From positions 1 to 63,628 of the forward strand of contig NZ_JAMXFA010000038.1 of assembly GCF_025370785.1 (NCBI RefSeq): DNA of 63,628 bases, given 5' to 3'. A program made the position numbers and the translations under genes. Shown here piece by piece: positions 36,385 to 45,036 of the stretch. Position 1 is the first letter of the stretch, and every line of letters starts with the position of its first letter. A model generated the notes under the pieces. That model did no database searches. It saw only the letters and a program-made list of their open reading frames with translations, and was not told the origin of the DNA. Origin of the DNA: Laspinema olomoucense D3b (GTDB lineage Bacteria; Cyanobacteriota; Cyanobacteriia; Cyanobacteriales; Laspinemataceae).

Positions 36385-38706
36385 TTACTGATTTTGATTC
36401 AGCATTTGCTGGACCTCCTGCCCAGGGGAATACCCATAACCGAAGTTGCCATTTTCCGAATCATCCAGAATCTGAGGCGTCACCAGGACAATCACCTCTT
36501 GTCGCCGATTCTCCCGTTGAGTGCTTCGGAACAAAGAGCCAATGATAGGCAGGTCCCCTAAAATCGGGATTTTACTGACGAAAGAGCGATCGATATCTTG
36601 AATAATCCCTGATAAAATCAAGGTTTGTCCGTCCCGAATCCGAATAGTGCCTGATTGCAGAGTTCTCGTGGACAATAAAGTCCCACCTGTATTCGATCTT
36701 CCCGTTGGTGCCGAGACACTCGGAATGATGTTGATCGTAACAAATCCATTGTCATCAATTCTTTGGACGTTTACGGATAATGTTAAACCCGCATCTCCAA
36801 TCCGCCCCGGTTGAGAAAACAATTCTACGACTCCAGTGTCTTCATTGACTTGCTGATAAACACCAGGCTGATCTATTTCCTGAGTTAAAGATAACCGGGC
36901 AGTCTCCCCTTCTTGAACGACCATTGTGGGGTCAGTAAGGATTTTAGCATTGCCGCTAACAACCTGAGCTTGTAGAAGCGCCAAAAACTTCTGGGGGTAT
37001 TGGAATAAAGTGGGCAAACTGAAATCCGCTGTACCAGGTGTAATGACTCCGGTTGTCGGATTGACTTCAAACACCGTATATTCTGAAACGCGAACCTCTC
37101 TAGGATTCGAGCTAATCCCTGGAACCGGACGAAGAAAGAGCGCCCCTGCTCCAGGACCCGTAAGCGGAACTTGAGTGGTTTGGTTGGGATCAAACTGGAG
37201 TCCGGCCCCTCCCAATGGATTAGCCAAGACCGGGGGAACGAGGGTACTCTCAGTGATTGTATTAGCGGAAGGAGGATTGATCCCTCCAAAGTTAGCAACT
37301 GCTGCACCTCCATCATTGACAAAGAAACTGTCATTAATTCCGAAAGAAAAGCTGGTGCTAAAGTTTTCCGTTGCCAATAGGTCTACATCAACAATTTTGA
37401 CGTTGACGGCCACTTGCCGACGGCGTAAATCTAACTGACTCAAGAATGATGTAGCAATTTCAACTTTGTTCGGGGGACCTACTAAGGTAATCCCATTGAT
37501 TCTTTCATTAGTTAGTACGGATAAACCACTCAGCAATAAAGGACCGTTTCCTTGGGTAGCTCGCAGTGCTAAAATCTCCGGGGTTCTCGATTCAATGGTT
37601 CGAGCGGCTGGCCCTTCACCAATGGTAATAATGTCTAACCGTTCCCTAGAAATTTGAGTTTCCGCACCTTGTGCCGTTAAAAAACCTGCTGCATCGGTGG
37701 CTGGAACTTGATTCATCCTGAGAGTCCGAACGACTACATTTCGGGCCTCGTCTGGAAGTCGAGTTCCGACAAAAATTGTGTCTCCAACACGGTTGGCCTC
37801 TAAAGCACTCAGACGAATAATGTAATTAAAAATGTCTTGAACTGACTCATTTTCAATATCTAGAGAAATTTTGGGACTCGCATCAGCTACTTCCGCCCCA
37901 GGTTGTGGAGTCTGACCATCTGCAGCCGGTGCGACACCCGGTGTATAGGCCAAATTCAGTCCAGCAGTTCGGGCCAAAAGGGACAGTACATCTCGCACCG
38001 ATGCGTCGCGTAACACTAAACGGGGAATAATTTCTGTGGATCCCGTTCCCAGATCGATCGCAGCGGTAGCAGGTGGAATGTTAGAGACTGCAATATCTCC
38101 CACCGGGGGGGCAACGGCTCGCGGCTGAAATGGGGGGGCTGATGCCTGGTTCGGTCTGGCAATAGGAGGAGGGCCACCCTCAATGGTGATTTCTGGATTG
38201 GGCACGAGTACGTTTGGACTCGATGGAATGCCAGGGGGTGGCGTCATGCCAGGGGGTGGGGGTGGTGCGGAAGGGCTGACATTCGGTAAGCTGGCAACGC
38301 CTCCTCCTGTATTGAATCCCAGATTAATTCCAGAGGCGTCAGCTTGGTTGATGGCTACTTCTGGGGCGCTGCTGCTACCACTGACGATCACCCGGACGCT
38401 ATTGGCATCGAGGGGGGTGACAACAATGGAGGCAATCCCTGGGGCGGGGTTAATTTGACGGAAGCTCTGCCCCCCGGGTAAGCTGAGCTGAGTATTGATA
38501 ATATCTGCAATAACGTCTGTACCTCGGTTGACGGTAAAGACTTGGGGCCGATCGCCCCCCTGGGTATCCAAAATCACCTGGACTCCGCCACCGCTGGTAT
38601 TGACGTTCACTCCTGTGATTTGCGTGACTGCCATTGCCGGTGCGCTGGCCATGATCACGATCGCACTAGCTCCGAATAAGCACCCGAGTGCATGAGGCTG
38701 TTTCAC
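36385..38706 (-). CDS. pilQ: Type IV pilus secretin PilQ
   Basis: Outer-membrane secretin through which the pilus passes. A signal peptide (CLFGASAIVIMASAPAMA) is followed by an AMIN domain (about 28-120; peptidoglycan binding), a Pro-rich linker (about 140-200), secretin N-domains (SVRDVLSLLARTAGLNLAYT, SVQDIFNYIIRLSALEANRV) and the secretin barrel with QTLILSGIIQDIDRSFVSKI and IPILGDLPIIGSLFRSTQRE. 773 residues. Last gene of pilM-N-O-Q, but an IscB element separates it from pilO, so it may depend on read-through or a new promoter. Confidence 0.95.
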   Translation of the reverse strand: MKQPHALGCLFGASAIVIMASAPAMAVTQITGVNVNTSGGGVQVILDTQGGDRPQVFTVNRGTDVIADIINTQLSLPGGQSFRQINPAPGIASIVVTPLDANSVRVIVSGSSSAPEVAINQADASGINLGFNTGGGVASLPNVSPSAPPPPPGMTPPPGIPSSPNVLVPNPEITIEGGPPPIARPNQASAPPFQPRAVAPPVGDIAVSNIPPATAAIDLGTGSTEIIPRLVLRDASVRDVLSLLARTAGLNLAYTPGVAPAADGQTPQPGAEVADASPKISLDIENESVQDIFNYIIRLSALEANRVGDTIFVGTRLPDEARNVVVRTLRMNQVPATDAAGFLTAQGAETQISRERLDIITIGEGPAARTIESRTPEILALRATQGNGPLLLSGLSVLTNERINGITLVGPPNKVEIATSFLSQLDLRRRQVAVNVKIVDVDLLATENFSTSFSFGINDSFFVNDGGAAVANFGGINPPSANTITESTLVPPVLANPLGGAGLQFDPNQTTQVPLTGPGAGALFLRPVPGISSNPREVRVSEYTVFEVNPTTGVITPGTADFSLPTLFQYPQKFLALLQAQVVSGNAKILTDPTMVVQEGETARLSLTQEIDQPGVYQQVNEDTGVVELFSQPGRIGDAGLTLSVNVQRIDDNGFVTINIIPSVSAPTGRSNTGGTLLSTRTLQSGTIRIRDGQTLILSGIIQDIDRSFVSKIPILGDLPIIGSLFRSTQRENRRQEVIVLVTPQILDDSENGNFGYGYSPGQEVQQMLNQNQ

Positions 38707-38833
38707 CGTTCCCTCCTCCCTTAAAAAAAGTCCACTCTGATTAAACTGCGATTAAAGTCTTATATAGCCCTTCAATCCCTAACTGTCAAAAAACGGATAG
38801 GTTTGATTCATCTTTCTTCCCCCTTGGAGACCC

Positions 38834-38860
38834 CCACCATATCTGTACCCAGATTGGTGA
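38834..38860. repeat. Subterminal hairpin at the iscB 3' end
   Basis: CCACCA-T-ATCTG-TACC-CAGAT-TGGTGA folds into a 10-bp stem with one bulged T and a TACC loop. It lies 24 bases beyond the iscB stop. The hairpin at 40376 has the same frame in the same orientation, with compensatory changes in the inner stem (ATCTG/CAGAT versus AGCTG/CAGCT). Confidence 0.75.
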
Positions 38861-38883
38861 TGGGAGTCCAAGGGGGGCGGGGT

Positions 38884-40170
38884 CTAAGCAACATAAGCGT
38901 AGCCATCTTTTTTATGAATGTGTTTGCAGTATTTGTGGCTAATTCCTTGAACTAGCCCATCGGTTGTTGAGATGTTGAAATGACCAGTGGCACGAGTAGC
39001 TACTCGACCCCAGTGCGTCCCAACCTTCTTACCAGAGGTGACAACGGCTTTAACAATGTCACCTGTTTGAAAACCTTTGTGAAACTTGCTTCGGGAACAG
39101 TAGCGAACAGGGAAACCAAACTTGTTAGTGCGGCATTGCTGACGAGTTCCATGCCCTTTAGCCGTAATCAGCAAGGGTTTTATTCTAGTAGTGATTAGCT
39201 GCTCCGGAGTCGATTCTCCAACGCAGGCCGCGTCCCAGTAATGAGTCTTTTCCAATCCTCGGATGGTGCGGTTGTACTTGGTCCTCCCTCCCGTGCCAAC
39301 CTCAACAGGTAAGCCCAATTTTTTAAGGTTGAAGTACAAATTCCACCGAGTGACGTTGACTGCTGCTGCATCAGCTAACGGTCTTTTAGCTTGCCCCAAA
39401 ATTTGCTTCATCAGGTCAGGCTTGCCTTTGAGAAAGTCTTTGATGTCCTGGTTGCCCTTTTCTCGATTGCAAGGGACACAAGCTAAACATAGGTTACTGA
39501 CTCTGTTCGAGCCTCCTTTTGAGCGAGATTGGATATGCTCAACCTCAAGTTTAGTGTCCTTCGCACCACAGTAGGCACAAGTTCTATTCCACTTGGACAG
39601 CAAGAACTCACGAATCTCGTAACCTACTAGAGTTCCTTGCTGGTAGGTAATCCCACTAATTTCGGGATTCTCCATCTTTTGTGTGTCAAACCGGACCAGT
39701 TCTTGAGAAATAGCATTGATTTGGCATAGCAAGGACAGTCGTTTGACCCAAGTCAGAATGTTCGCAACTCGACTATTTAAAGATGGTGGCAACCATCCTG
39801 TAGGGCGGGTGCGGTTCAGTCCGCGAGGTTTTCGATAACGGGTTTTACGGTTACGGCGTGACCTCCTTAACTGGCGACGTGAAGTTAATGCGTCCCGAAT
39901 TTGGAAACCACGATGTTGCAGTTCAGCAACCCAAACAACTTCACCAGTTTTGTCATTGACCAGAGCTAATCCAGTTGTTTTGGCCCCTGGGTCAATCTTA
40001 ATACGAAGTGGCTCTACGTCAGGATTTAATACCTCCTCTTTCAGAATCAACGTGAAAGGATAGCGTCTAAAAACCGCAGCTTTTCTTTGGGACAGCAGCA
40101 TTCTGGCCCTACCTGGATGGATGGGGTTAAGAGGCTGCGATTTTGTGTCTAGAACGAAAACTTTACTCAA
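38884..40170 (-). CDS. iscB: RNA-guided endonuclease IscB
   Basis: An OMEGA nuclease related to the ancestor of Cas9, guided by an omega-RNA to cut DNA. At 428 residues it has a normal length. In order: PLMP-like N-terminus (VFVLDTKSQPLNPIHPGRAR), RuvC-I (RIKIDPGAKTTGLALVND, about 57), an Arg-rich bridge helix (RRQLRRSRRNRKTRYRKPR), RuvC-II region, an HNH domain with two Cys pairs (TCAYCGAKDTKLEVEHIQSR ... CVPCNREKGNQ, about 197-240), RuvC-III (THYWDAACVG, about 310) and a C-terminal guide/PAM-side region. All catalytic residues appear intact. The start is TTG at 40170, supported by AAGGAGA 8 bases upstream. Confidence 0.93.
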   Translation of the reverse strand: MSKVFVLDTKSQPLNPIHPGRARMLLSQRKAAVFRRYPFTLILKEEVLNPDVEPLRIKIDPGAKTTGLALVNDKTGEVVWVAELQHRGFQIRDALTSRRQLRRSRRNRKTRYRKPRGLNRTRPTGWLPPSLNSRVANILTWVKRLSLLCQINAISQELVRFDTQKMENPEISGITYQQGTLVGYEIREFLLSKWNRTCAYCGAKDTKLEVEHIQSRSKGGSNRVSNLCLACVPCNREKGNQDIKDFLKGKPDLMKQILGQAKRPLADAAAVNVTRWNLYFNLKKLGLPVEVGTGGRTKYNRTIRGLEKTHYWDAACVGESTPEQLITTRIKPLLITAKGHGTRQQCRTNKFGFPVRYCSRSKFHKGFQTGDIVKAVVTSGKKVGTHWGRVATRATGHFNISTTDGLVQGISHKYCKHIHKKDGYAYVA

Positions 40171-40405
40171 CGGGTGAGTCTCCTTGCGGGTAATGTTAGC
40201 CTTGACAAGGTTTTAGAAGTTTGTCGCGTTAACGACACTGGCTTCGACCCGATATGCCTGTTTAATCGTTAACCACAGAGCTACAGACTGGCTTCGTATC
40301 TGTAGGTGTGATGACTTCCAAAACGTAGTACACGAGGTACTTAGTCGGGTAAACTCTAGGCTTCTTTAAAAGTCCCCACCATAGCTGTACTCAGCTTGGT
40401 GGCAG
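40171..40405 (-). ncRNA. Putative omega-RNA (HEARO RNA) of IscB
   Basis: The 230 bases directly upstream of iscB are non-coding and highly structured, where omega-RNA is expected. Stems seen (plus-strand coordinates): GTTAACGA 40228-40235 with TCGTTAAC 40266-40273; CTACAGA 40281-40287 with TCTGTAG 40299-40305; AGTAC 40327-40331 with GTACT 40337-40341; and the terminal hairpin 40376-40402. The 10-mer ACTGGCTTCG occurs in two of the loops (about 40237 and 40287). The guide should lie at the 5' end, beyond about 40403. Exact ends unknown. Confidence 0.7.
40376..40402. repeat. Subterminal hairpin at the iscB 5' end
   Basis: CCACCA-T-AGCTG-TACT-CAGCT-TGGTGG: an 11-bp stem with one bulged T and a TACT loop, in the same orientation as the hairpin at 38834. 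Both the outer CCACCA/TGGTG and the bulge are conserved between the two; the inner stem differs by compensating bases. Confidence 0.75.
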
Positions 40406-40565
40406 GTAGTTTACACTCCCCTATCCGGATTTTGACTTTAAATTTTTGTAAAGGGACACGGCTGTAGGGAAATGGGTTGCGATCGCCCTCCCCAGTTTTC
40501 CGGTGCCGTGACCTTTATGTTCTGAAACTCCTGCAACTGCGATCGCCATTCTTAGGCTTATTCCC
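40403..40565. other. Spacer between pilO and the IscB element
   Basis: The likely ancestral pilO-pilQ intergenic sequence, containing two HIP1 sites. The stretch next to 40403 should supply the natural guide of the omega-RNA. Confidence 0.4.
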
Positions 40566-41453
40566 TTATGGTGGTGGGGCTGCCGCCGGTGGAGCCGCTG
40601 GGGGCGGCGGTGGAGCTGCTAAATTTTTAAGCTGCTCCGGTGGTAACGGCATCACCGCTATCAAATTAAAATTAGTTTCGAGACTGGCGGGTGCCTGTTC
40701 GGTAATTTTACCATCAGGATTGACAAAAATCGTCTGAGTTCCTTCACCCAATTGACTACTCAATTCACCGAACACAACCATTTGTTGCAGCCGTTCAAGC
40801 CGTCGCAAGGTATCTAGGGTTTGCTGATAGCTTCCGGCCATTTCCAGGGCCATTGTCTTCCCTTCCACCGCTTGGGACAGGGTTAACGAAGGTGTAGGCG
40901 GGGGGGGAGCAGCGGCGGGGTCAGTTGGGGGAGTAGTAGCGGCTGGGGGAGCAGCGGCTGGGGCCGCTGGGGGAGGAGCTGCTGCGCCTCCAGCGGCTGC
41001 GGGAGCTTCGGTAAAAATCCACTCGTTCGGACTGGGTTCTATGGGCTTGAAGGATTCTAACTTTCCGCCACTTTGCCGGACAATTTGGTTAACATCCAAA
41101 AGCAAGGTTTCTAAGGTAGCCCCCTGAGCAAATAAGGCTAAGACATTTTCCTTTCGCTCTTGGGTTGTGGCTAAATTCGCTTTAGCCTCTTCCATTTGCC
41201 TGATTTTCGATTGTTGATTGGCGATTTCGGCTTCTTTTGCAGCAATTTGCGTCTTTAAGTTCGTCTGCTCTTCCATCGCAGGCAATAGCATTTTAAAGGC
41301 TGCAAAACCCGCGAGTCCCAACCCGAGAACGGCAATTAAAATCCCTTGAATTTGCGGGGTGAGGACAAAGCTACCAATTTTATAACTTCCTGGTGGTGCA
41401 GCCGCCTCAGCCCGGGCTGCCTCCATTGCCATAAACTGTTCGCTGACGGTCAT
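40566..41453 (-). CDS. pilO: Type IV pilus inner-membrane protein PilO
   Basis: Part of the PilM-N-O-P alignment complex that connects the pilus motor to the secretin. One membrane helix near residue 35-55 (GILIAVLGLGLAGFAAFKML), a coiled coil (about 60-105), then a ferredoxin-like domain interrupted by a long Ala/Pro-rich insert (about 150-195) and closed by another Ala/Pro-rich tail. Its ATG overlaps the pilN stop by four bases (ATGA). Low-complexity inserts of this kind are common in cyanobacterial PilO. Confidence 0.88.
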   Translation of the reverse strand: MTVSEQFMAMEAARAEAAAPPGSYKIGSFVLTPQIQGILIAVLGLGLAGFAAFKMLLPAMEEQTNLKTQIAAKEAEIANQQSKIRQMEEAKANLATTQERKENVLALFAQGATLETLLLDVNQIVRQSGGKLESFKPIEPSPNEWIFTEAPAAAGGAAAPPPAAPAAAPPAATTPPTDPAAAPPPPTPSLTLSQAVEGKTMALEMAGSYQQTLDTLRRLERLQQMVVFGELSSQLGEGTQTIFVNPDGKITEQAPASLETNFNLIAVMPLPPEQLKNLAAPPPPPAAPPAAAPPP

Positions 41454-42256
41454 CGTTGAATTACCCCCTGTTGTTCGAGTGAATTGATGCGAGTGGTCAG
41501 TCCTTCAGCCCTAGTTCGCTGGAGATCAGCGAGAATTTCTGAAGCCAGAACGTTGCTCACCGTGGCATTAATGTTATATTCCACAACTTTTGGCAGTTGA
41601 AACTCTTCTGGGGGACAGGTGACTTGTTGACCCTGGAAGCTGGGGTCGCATTCCACCGTCACCGGATTGTCTACCAGGGTGGCGTCAACTAACTGGGTTT
41701 GGCTCTCGTTAAAGAAGGGCGATCGCTTCAGGGTCAGTACAAAATCATTAACATCATCAAAGGTTTTGGCATATCCCTGAATCGCAATCTTTTGTTTAAC
41801 TTTCGTCCAGGGTGAGGAGGCTTGAATTTCTTCTGGAGGCGCTTGTTCAATCTGATGATTCAGATTAGCTACTTGTACCCCGGGCGGTAGGCGATCGCGC
41901 AGTTCTTGTAACAGCGCTGACATCGGCTTGACTGAAGTATTGAAAATATTGGCAAAAAATGTAATTTGGGTGTCTAACTGCTGAATTTCAGCATTGATGG
42001 CTTCAACCTCTTGAACTTGCGCCCCTAAACTCCCGGATTGAGTCTCCAGGTTAGCCAACTGTGCCTTCAGTTCGGTATTTTGGTTATTCACCACAAACCA
42101 GCCCCCCATCACCACGGCGATCGCCGAGACTCCTGCCGCCAGTCCCCCAATCAACATCGTCGTTTGTTGCCTGGAAGTTGCACCGGGCGCTTTTTTCACA
42201 ACTGGGGGCTTATAATCAGCGCGATCGTTGAGAAAATTAATTTCTAGACTATACAT
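41450..42256 (-). CDS. pilN: Type IV pilus assembly protein PilN
   Basis: A bitopic membrane protein that pairs with PilO and binds PilM through its short cytoplasmic N-terminus, here MYSLEINFLNDRADYKPP, which carries the INFLN PilM-binding motif. One membrane helix (TMLIGGLAAGVSAIAVVMGG, about 33-52), a coiled coil (about 60-100) and a periplasmic domain follow. 268 residues. The gene starts one base after pilM ends and overlaps pilO. Confidence 0.93.
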   Translation of the reverse strand: MYSLEINFLNDRADYKPPVVKKAPGATSRQQTTMLIGGLAAGVSAIAVVMGGWFVVNNQNTELKAQLANLETQSGSLGAQVQEVEAINAEIQQLDTQITFFANIFNTSVKPMSALLQELRDRLPPGVQVANLNHQIEQAPPEEIQASSPWTKVKQKIAIQGYAKTFDDVNDFVLTLKRSPFFNESQTQLVDATLVDNPVTVECDPSFQGQQVTCPPEEFQLPKVVEYNINATVSNVLASEILADLQRTRAEGLTTRINSLEQQGVIQR

Positions 42257-42257
42257 T

Positions 42258-43373
42258 TCACTTGGCCTCCCGCATGGCTAACCCCAGCACAACTCCCAAT
42301 CCTGGGCGCTGCATTAGGGGCATTTTTTCTTCATCTACTTCCAGGGCTAAATTCTCCACTGGATCCACTACTATGCTTAATAAACTTAATCGCTGATTGA
42401 AAAAGTCATCCAACCCTCCAATCGATGCACCCGGTCCTGCCAGCAGGAGCTGTCCGACCTCCAATCCTTCGCTCTGATTCATATAAAAATCGATTGAGCG
42501 CCGCAGTTCGTCCCCTAGCTCGGAAAACACTTTAATAATAGCCTGAGTTCCGGGGCTATTTCCCCCTCCCATTGTACCTGACCCTGTACTTTCTGTTGGG
42601 TTAGCCGGAATCGTCATCCCCTGTAACATATCCGTATTGCGAGAGGGGGGTAAATTCATCGCTTGGGACAGGGCCGTTTGCACCTGATAGGTCCCGATCG
42701 GGATAGTTCGGGAAAATTGCGGAATCCCATCCACCACGATCGCAATTTCGGTACTATCAAACTGAATATCTGTCAGCACCACCGCCTCTTCTGGCGGTAA
42801 CTGTAGCAGTTGTTCGCGAATGGTCCGTAACAGGGCAAAACTAGAAATTTCCAAAATTTCTATCCCTAAACCGGCTTCTTGAAAGGTACTAATATAAGTA
42901 TCCGTGACTTCCTTGCGCGTCGCCACCAGCAGCACCTGGACCTTTTCGATGCCATCCTCATCCATGAACTCCCCTAATTTTTGGAAGTCCACATCCGCCT
43001 CTTCTCGGGGAAACGGCAAATAGAGTCCCGCCTCTTGGTTCATGTACTCTCGCAATTCCAAATCATTCAGTTCTTTAGGAACTGGAATAATCCGAATCAC
43101 CCCTTCCCGCGCCGGTACAGCCGTTGCCACACGCTTGATATTCGTTAAATTGTGTTCGGCGAGGGTTTCTTGGATCAGTTGAGCCATTTCCGGGGGGTCC
43201 GCAATCAACCCTTCTTCCACAATGCCTTCGGGGACTTCCGCCGTAGCATAAGTTTCTAGCTGATAGGAGGAACCCTGTTGACGCAGTTGCACGATATTGA
43301 GTCGTTCTGGAGCAATTTCCAGTCCAATTCCATTGGATCCTTTAGACAGGAATTTTTTAAAGAAATTAACCAC
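42258..43373 (-). CDS. pilM: Type IV pilus assembly protein PilM
   Basis: An actin-like cytoplasmic ATP-binding protein that caps the PilN-PilO complex. Signs are SNGIGLEIAPERLNIVQLRQ at the N-terminus, VATAVPAREGVIRIIPVPKE, the VVLTDIQFDSTEIAIVVDG phosphate region and LLLAGPGASIGGLDDFFNQR near the C-terminus. 371 residues. First gene of the minus-strand pil operon; the 270 bases upstream, shared with the divergent solute-binding gene, should hold its promoter. Confidence 0.93.
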   Translation of the reverse strand: MVNFFKKFLSKGSNGIGLEIAPERLNIVQLRQQGSSYQLETYATAEVPEGIVEEGLIADPPEMAQLIQETLAEHNLTNIKRVATAVPAREGVIRIIPVPKELNDLELREYMNQEAGLYLPFPREEADVDFQKLGEFMDEDGIEKVQVLLVATRKEVTDTYISTFQEAGLGIEILEISSFALLRTIREQLLQLPPEEAVVLTDIQFDSTEIAIVVDGIPQFSRTIPIGTYQVQTALSQAMNLPPSRNTDMLQGMTIPANPTESTGSGTMGGGNSPGTQAIIKVFSELGDELRRSIDFYMNQSEGLEVGQLLLAGPGASIGGLDDFFNQRLSLLSIVVDPVENLALEVDEEKMPLMQRPGLGVVLGLAMREAK

Positions 43374-43647
43374 GGTTTTGTCCCATAGTGAATGAAAGGG
43401 TGTGAGTTTGAAGTCATCAAAACCAGTGTAGACAGAAGGCGGTGCTTCTCCCTAATCTTAGCAAGCAAGCCCAGACTGGCATCGCCCAAGGCGTTCCCAA
43501 ACTGGGAGTCCAAAGAACAGTCCCCTAGGGGGATAGAGTATTCATAATCTAACCAATTTAAGTTACGATCAGCACGCTTTGCCTGGGTCAAATTCCCTTC
43601 ATGCGCGTTATCTCACCAGACCCTATGGGTCCTATCCTAATTAGGCT

Positions 43648-44949
43648 ATGAGAGTAAGAATCAACCGTTGGAAACGCTTTGGACTATTTGTCTTGTCGGG
43701 GTTGTTACTGAGTTGGGCGATCGCCTGCACTCCCGGTACTGGCTCCAATTCGGGAGAACCCGCATCGGGGACCTCGGAAGTTGAATTTTGGACGATGCAA
43801 CTCCAGCCTCAGTTTACGGACTATTTCAACAGCTTAATCGCCACATTTGAATCGGAAAATCCTGACATCAAAGTGCGTTGGGTTGACGTCCCTTGGTCCG
43901 CAATGGAAAGCAAGATTTTGGCCGCAGTTTCCGCCAAAACTGCCCCAGATGTGGTCAACCTGAATCCTAATTTTGCCACGCTTCTTGCCAGTCGCAATGC
44001 GTGGCTCACTCTGGATGATCAGGTCCCGGCTGAAATTCGCCAGCAGTATCTTCCCAATATCTGGAAAGCAAGTACCTTAAATGGCACAAGCTTTGGTATT
44101 CCTTGGTATTTGACCACGCGAATTTCTATTTATAATACCCAACTCTTCAAGGAAGCTGGCATTGAAAAGCCTCCCAGCACTTATGCTGAATTAGCACAGG
44201 TGGCCCAACAAATTCGCGACAAAACAGGCAAATATGCTCTATTCGTGACATTTGTTCCCGGGGATTCCTCGGAGGTCCTCGAATCGATGGTCCAGATGGG
44301 AATGCAACTGGTAGATGAGCAAGGCAAAGCCGCTTTTAACACCCCAGAAGGGCGCGCCGCCTTTCAATATTGGGTAGACCTTTATAAAAAGGGTCTGTTG
44401 CCTCGGGAAGTGCTCACCCAAGGGCATCGCCAAGCGGTCCAACTGTATCAAGCGGGAGAAATAGCTATCCTAGGTTCCGGACCCCAATTTTTCAAGACGA
44501 TCGCCGAAAATGCCCCCAGTATTGCCGAAGTCTCTGCGGCGGCCCCCCAAATTACCGGCCAAACCGGGAAGAAAACGGCGGCAGTGATGAATTTGGTGGT
44601 ACCTCGGGATACGGATGTTCCAGAGGCAGCGGTTAAGTTTGCTTTATTTGTTACTAATGATCAGAATCAGTTGAGCTTTGCCAAGGATGCAAATGTCTTG
44701 CCTTCTACCCTGCAAGCCCTCCAGGATAGTCATTTCCAAGCATTACCCGCTGATGCTTCCGAAATTGATCGCGCCCGAATTATTAGTGCTGACGAGCTCA
44801 AGAATGCAGAGGCCCTCATCCCGGCGATGGAAGATATCCAGCAACTGCAACGGATTATTTACGACAATTTGCAAGGGGCTATGTTGGGGGAACAGTCGGT
44901 GGATCAAGCGGTTACCAATGCGGCGCAGCAGTGGGAGGCCCGCAATTAG
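43648..44949 (+). CDS. Extracellular solute-binding lipoprotein (family 1, sugar type)
   Basis: Periplasmic receptor of an ABC importer, probably for a sugar or sugar derivative. The signal peptide ends in a lipobox, LLSWAIAC (Cys about residue 27), so the mature protein is lipid-anchored. Family signs are SEVEFWTMQLQPQFTDYFN, FESENPDIKVRWVDVPWSAM, TAPDVVNLNPNFA and GTSFGIPWYLTTRISIYNTQ. 433 residues. No permease or ATPase lies nearby, so it is an orphan receptor that must use a transporter encoded elsewhere. Confidence 0.9.
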   Translation: MRVRINRWKRFGLFVLSGLLLSWAIACTPGTGSNSGEPASGTSEVEFWTMQLQPQFTDYFNSLIATFESENPDIKVRWVDVPWSAMESKILAAVSAKTAPDVVNLNPNFATLLASRNAWLTLDDQVPAEIRQQYLPNIWKASTLNGTSFGIPWYLTTRISIYNTQLFKEAGIEKPPSTYAELAQVAQQIRDKTGKYALFVTFVPGDSSEVLESMVQMGMQLVDEQGKAAFNTPEGRAAFQYWVDLYKKGLLPREVLTQGHRQAVQLYQAGEIAILGSGPQFFKTIAENAPSIAEVSAAAPQITGQTGKKTAAVMNLVVPRDTDVPEAAVKFALFVTNDQNQLSFAKDANVLPSTLQALQDSHFQALPADASEIDRARIISADELKNAEALIPAMEDIQQLQRIIYDNLQGAMLGEQSVDQAVTNAAQQWEARN

Positions 44950-44975
44950 ACGGTTGAGGGGATGAGATGGCGATG

Positions 44976-45021
44976 AAAACCTCAATGGGTCTCCCCAGTT
45001 TTAGGCTGGGGAAGAGGTTTT
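44976..45021. terminator. Bidirectional terminator between the lipoprotein gene and folC
   Basis: AAAACCTC and GAGGTTTT flank an inner stem CTCCCCAG/CTGGGGAAG, and the outer A and T runs serve both strands. The two genes are convergent. Confidence 0.85.
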
Positions 45022-45036
45022 CTCACACCTCCCAAT

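Larger units (their letters stand above)
38834..40402 (-). mobile_element. IscB element (IS200/IS605-like, no transposase)
   Basis: A unit of about 1.57 kb bounded by two same-orientation imperfect palindromes and containing only iscB and its upstream non-coding region. Same-strand subterminal hairpins are the hallmark of elements moved by Y1 (HUH) TnpA transposases. No tnpA is present, so movement would need one in trans. It sits in the gap between pilO and pilQ. Exact ends are not proven: Y1 elements make no target duplication. Confidence 0.7.

Noticed and set aside
38884-40170. Cas9 or TnpB instead of IscB
   Set aside because: At 428 residues with an HNH inserted in RuvC it is too short for Cas9, and TnpB has no HNH; no CRISPR array is adjacent.
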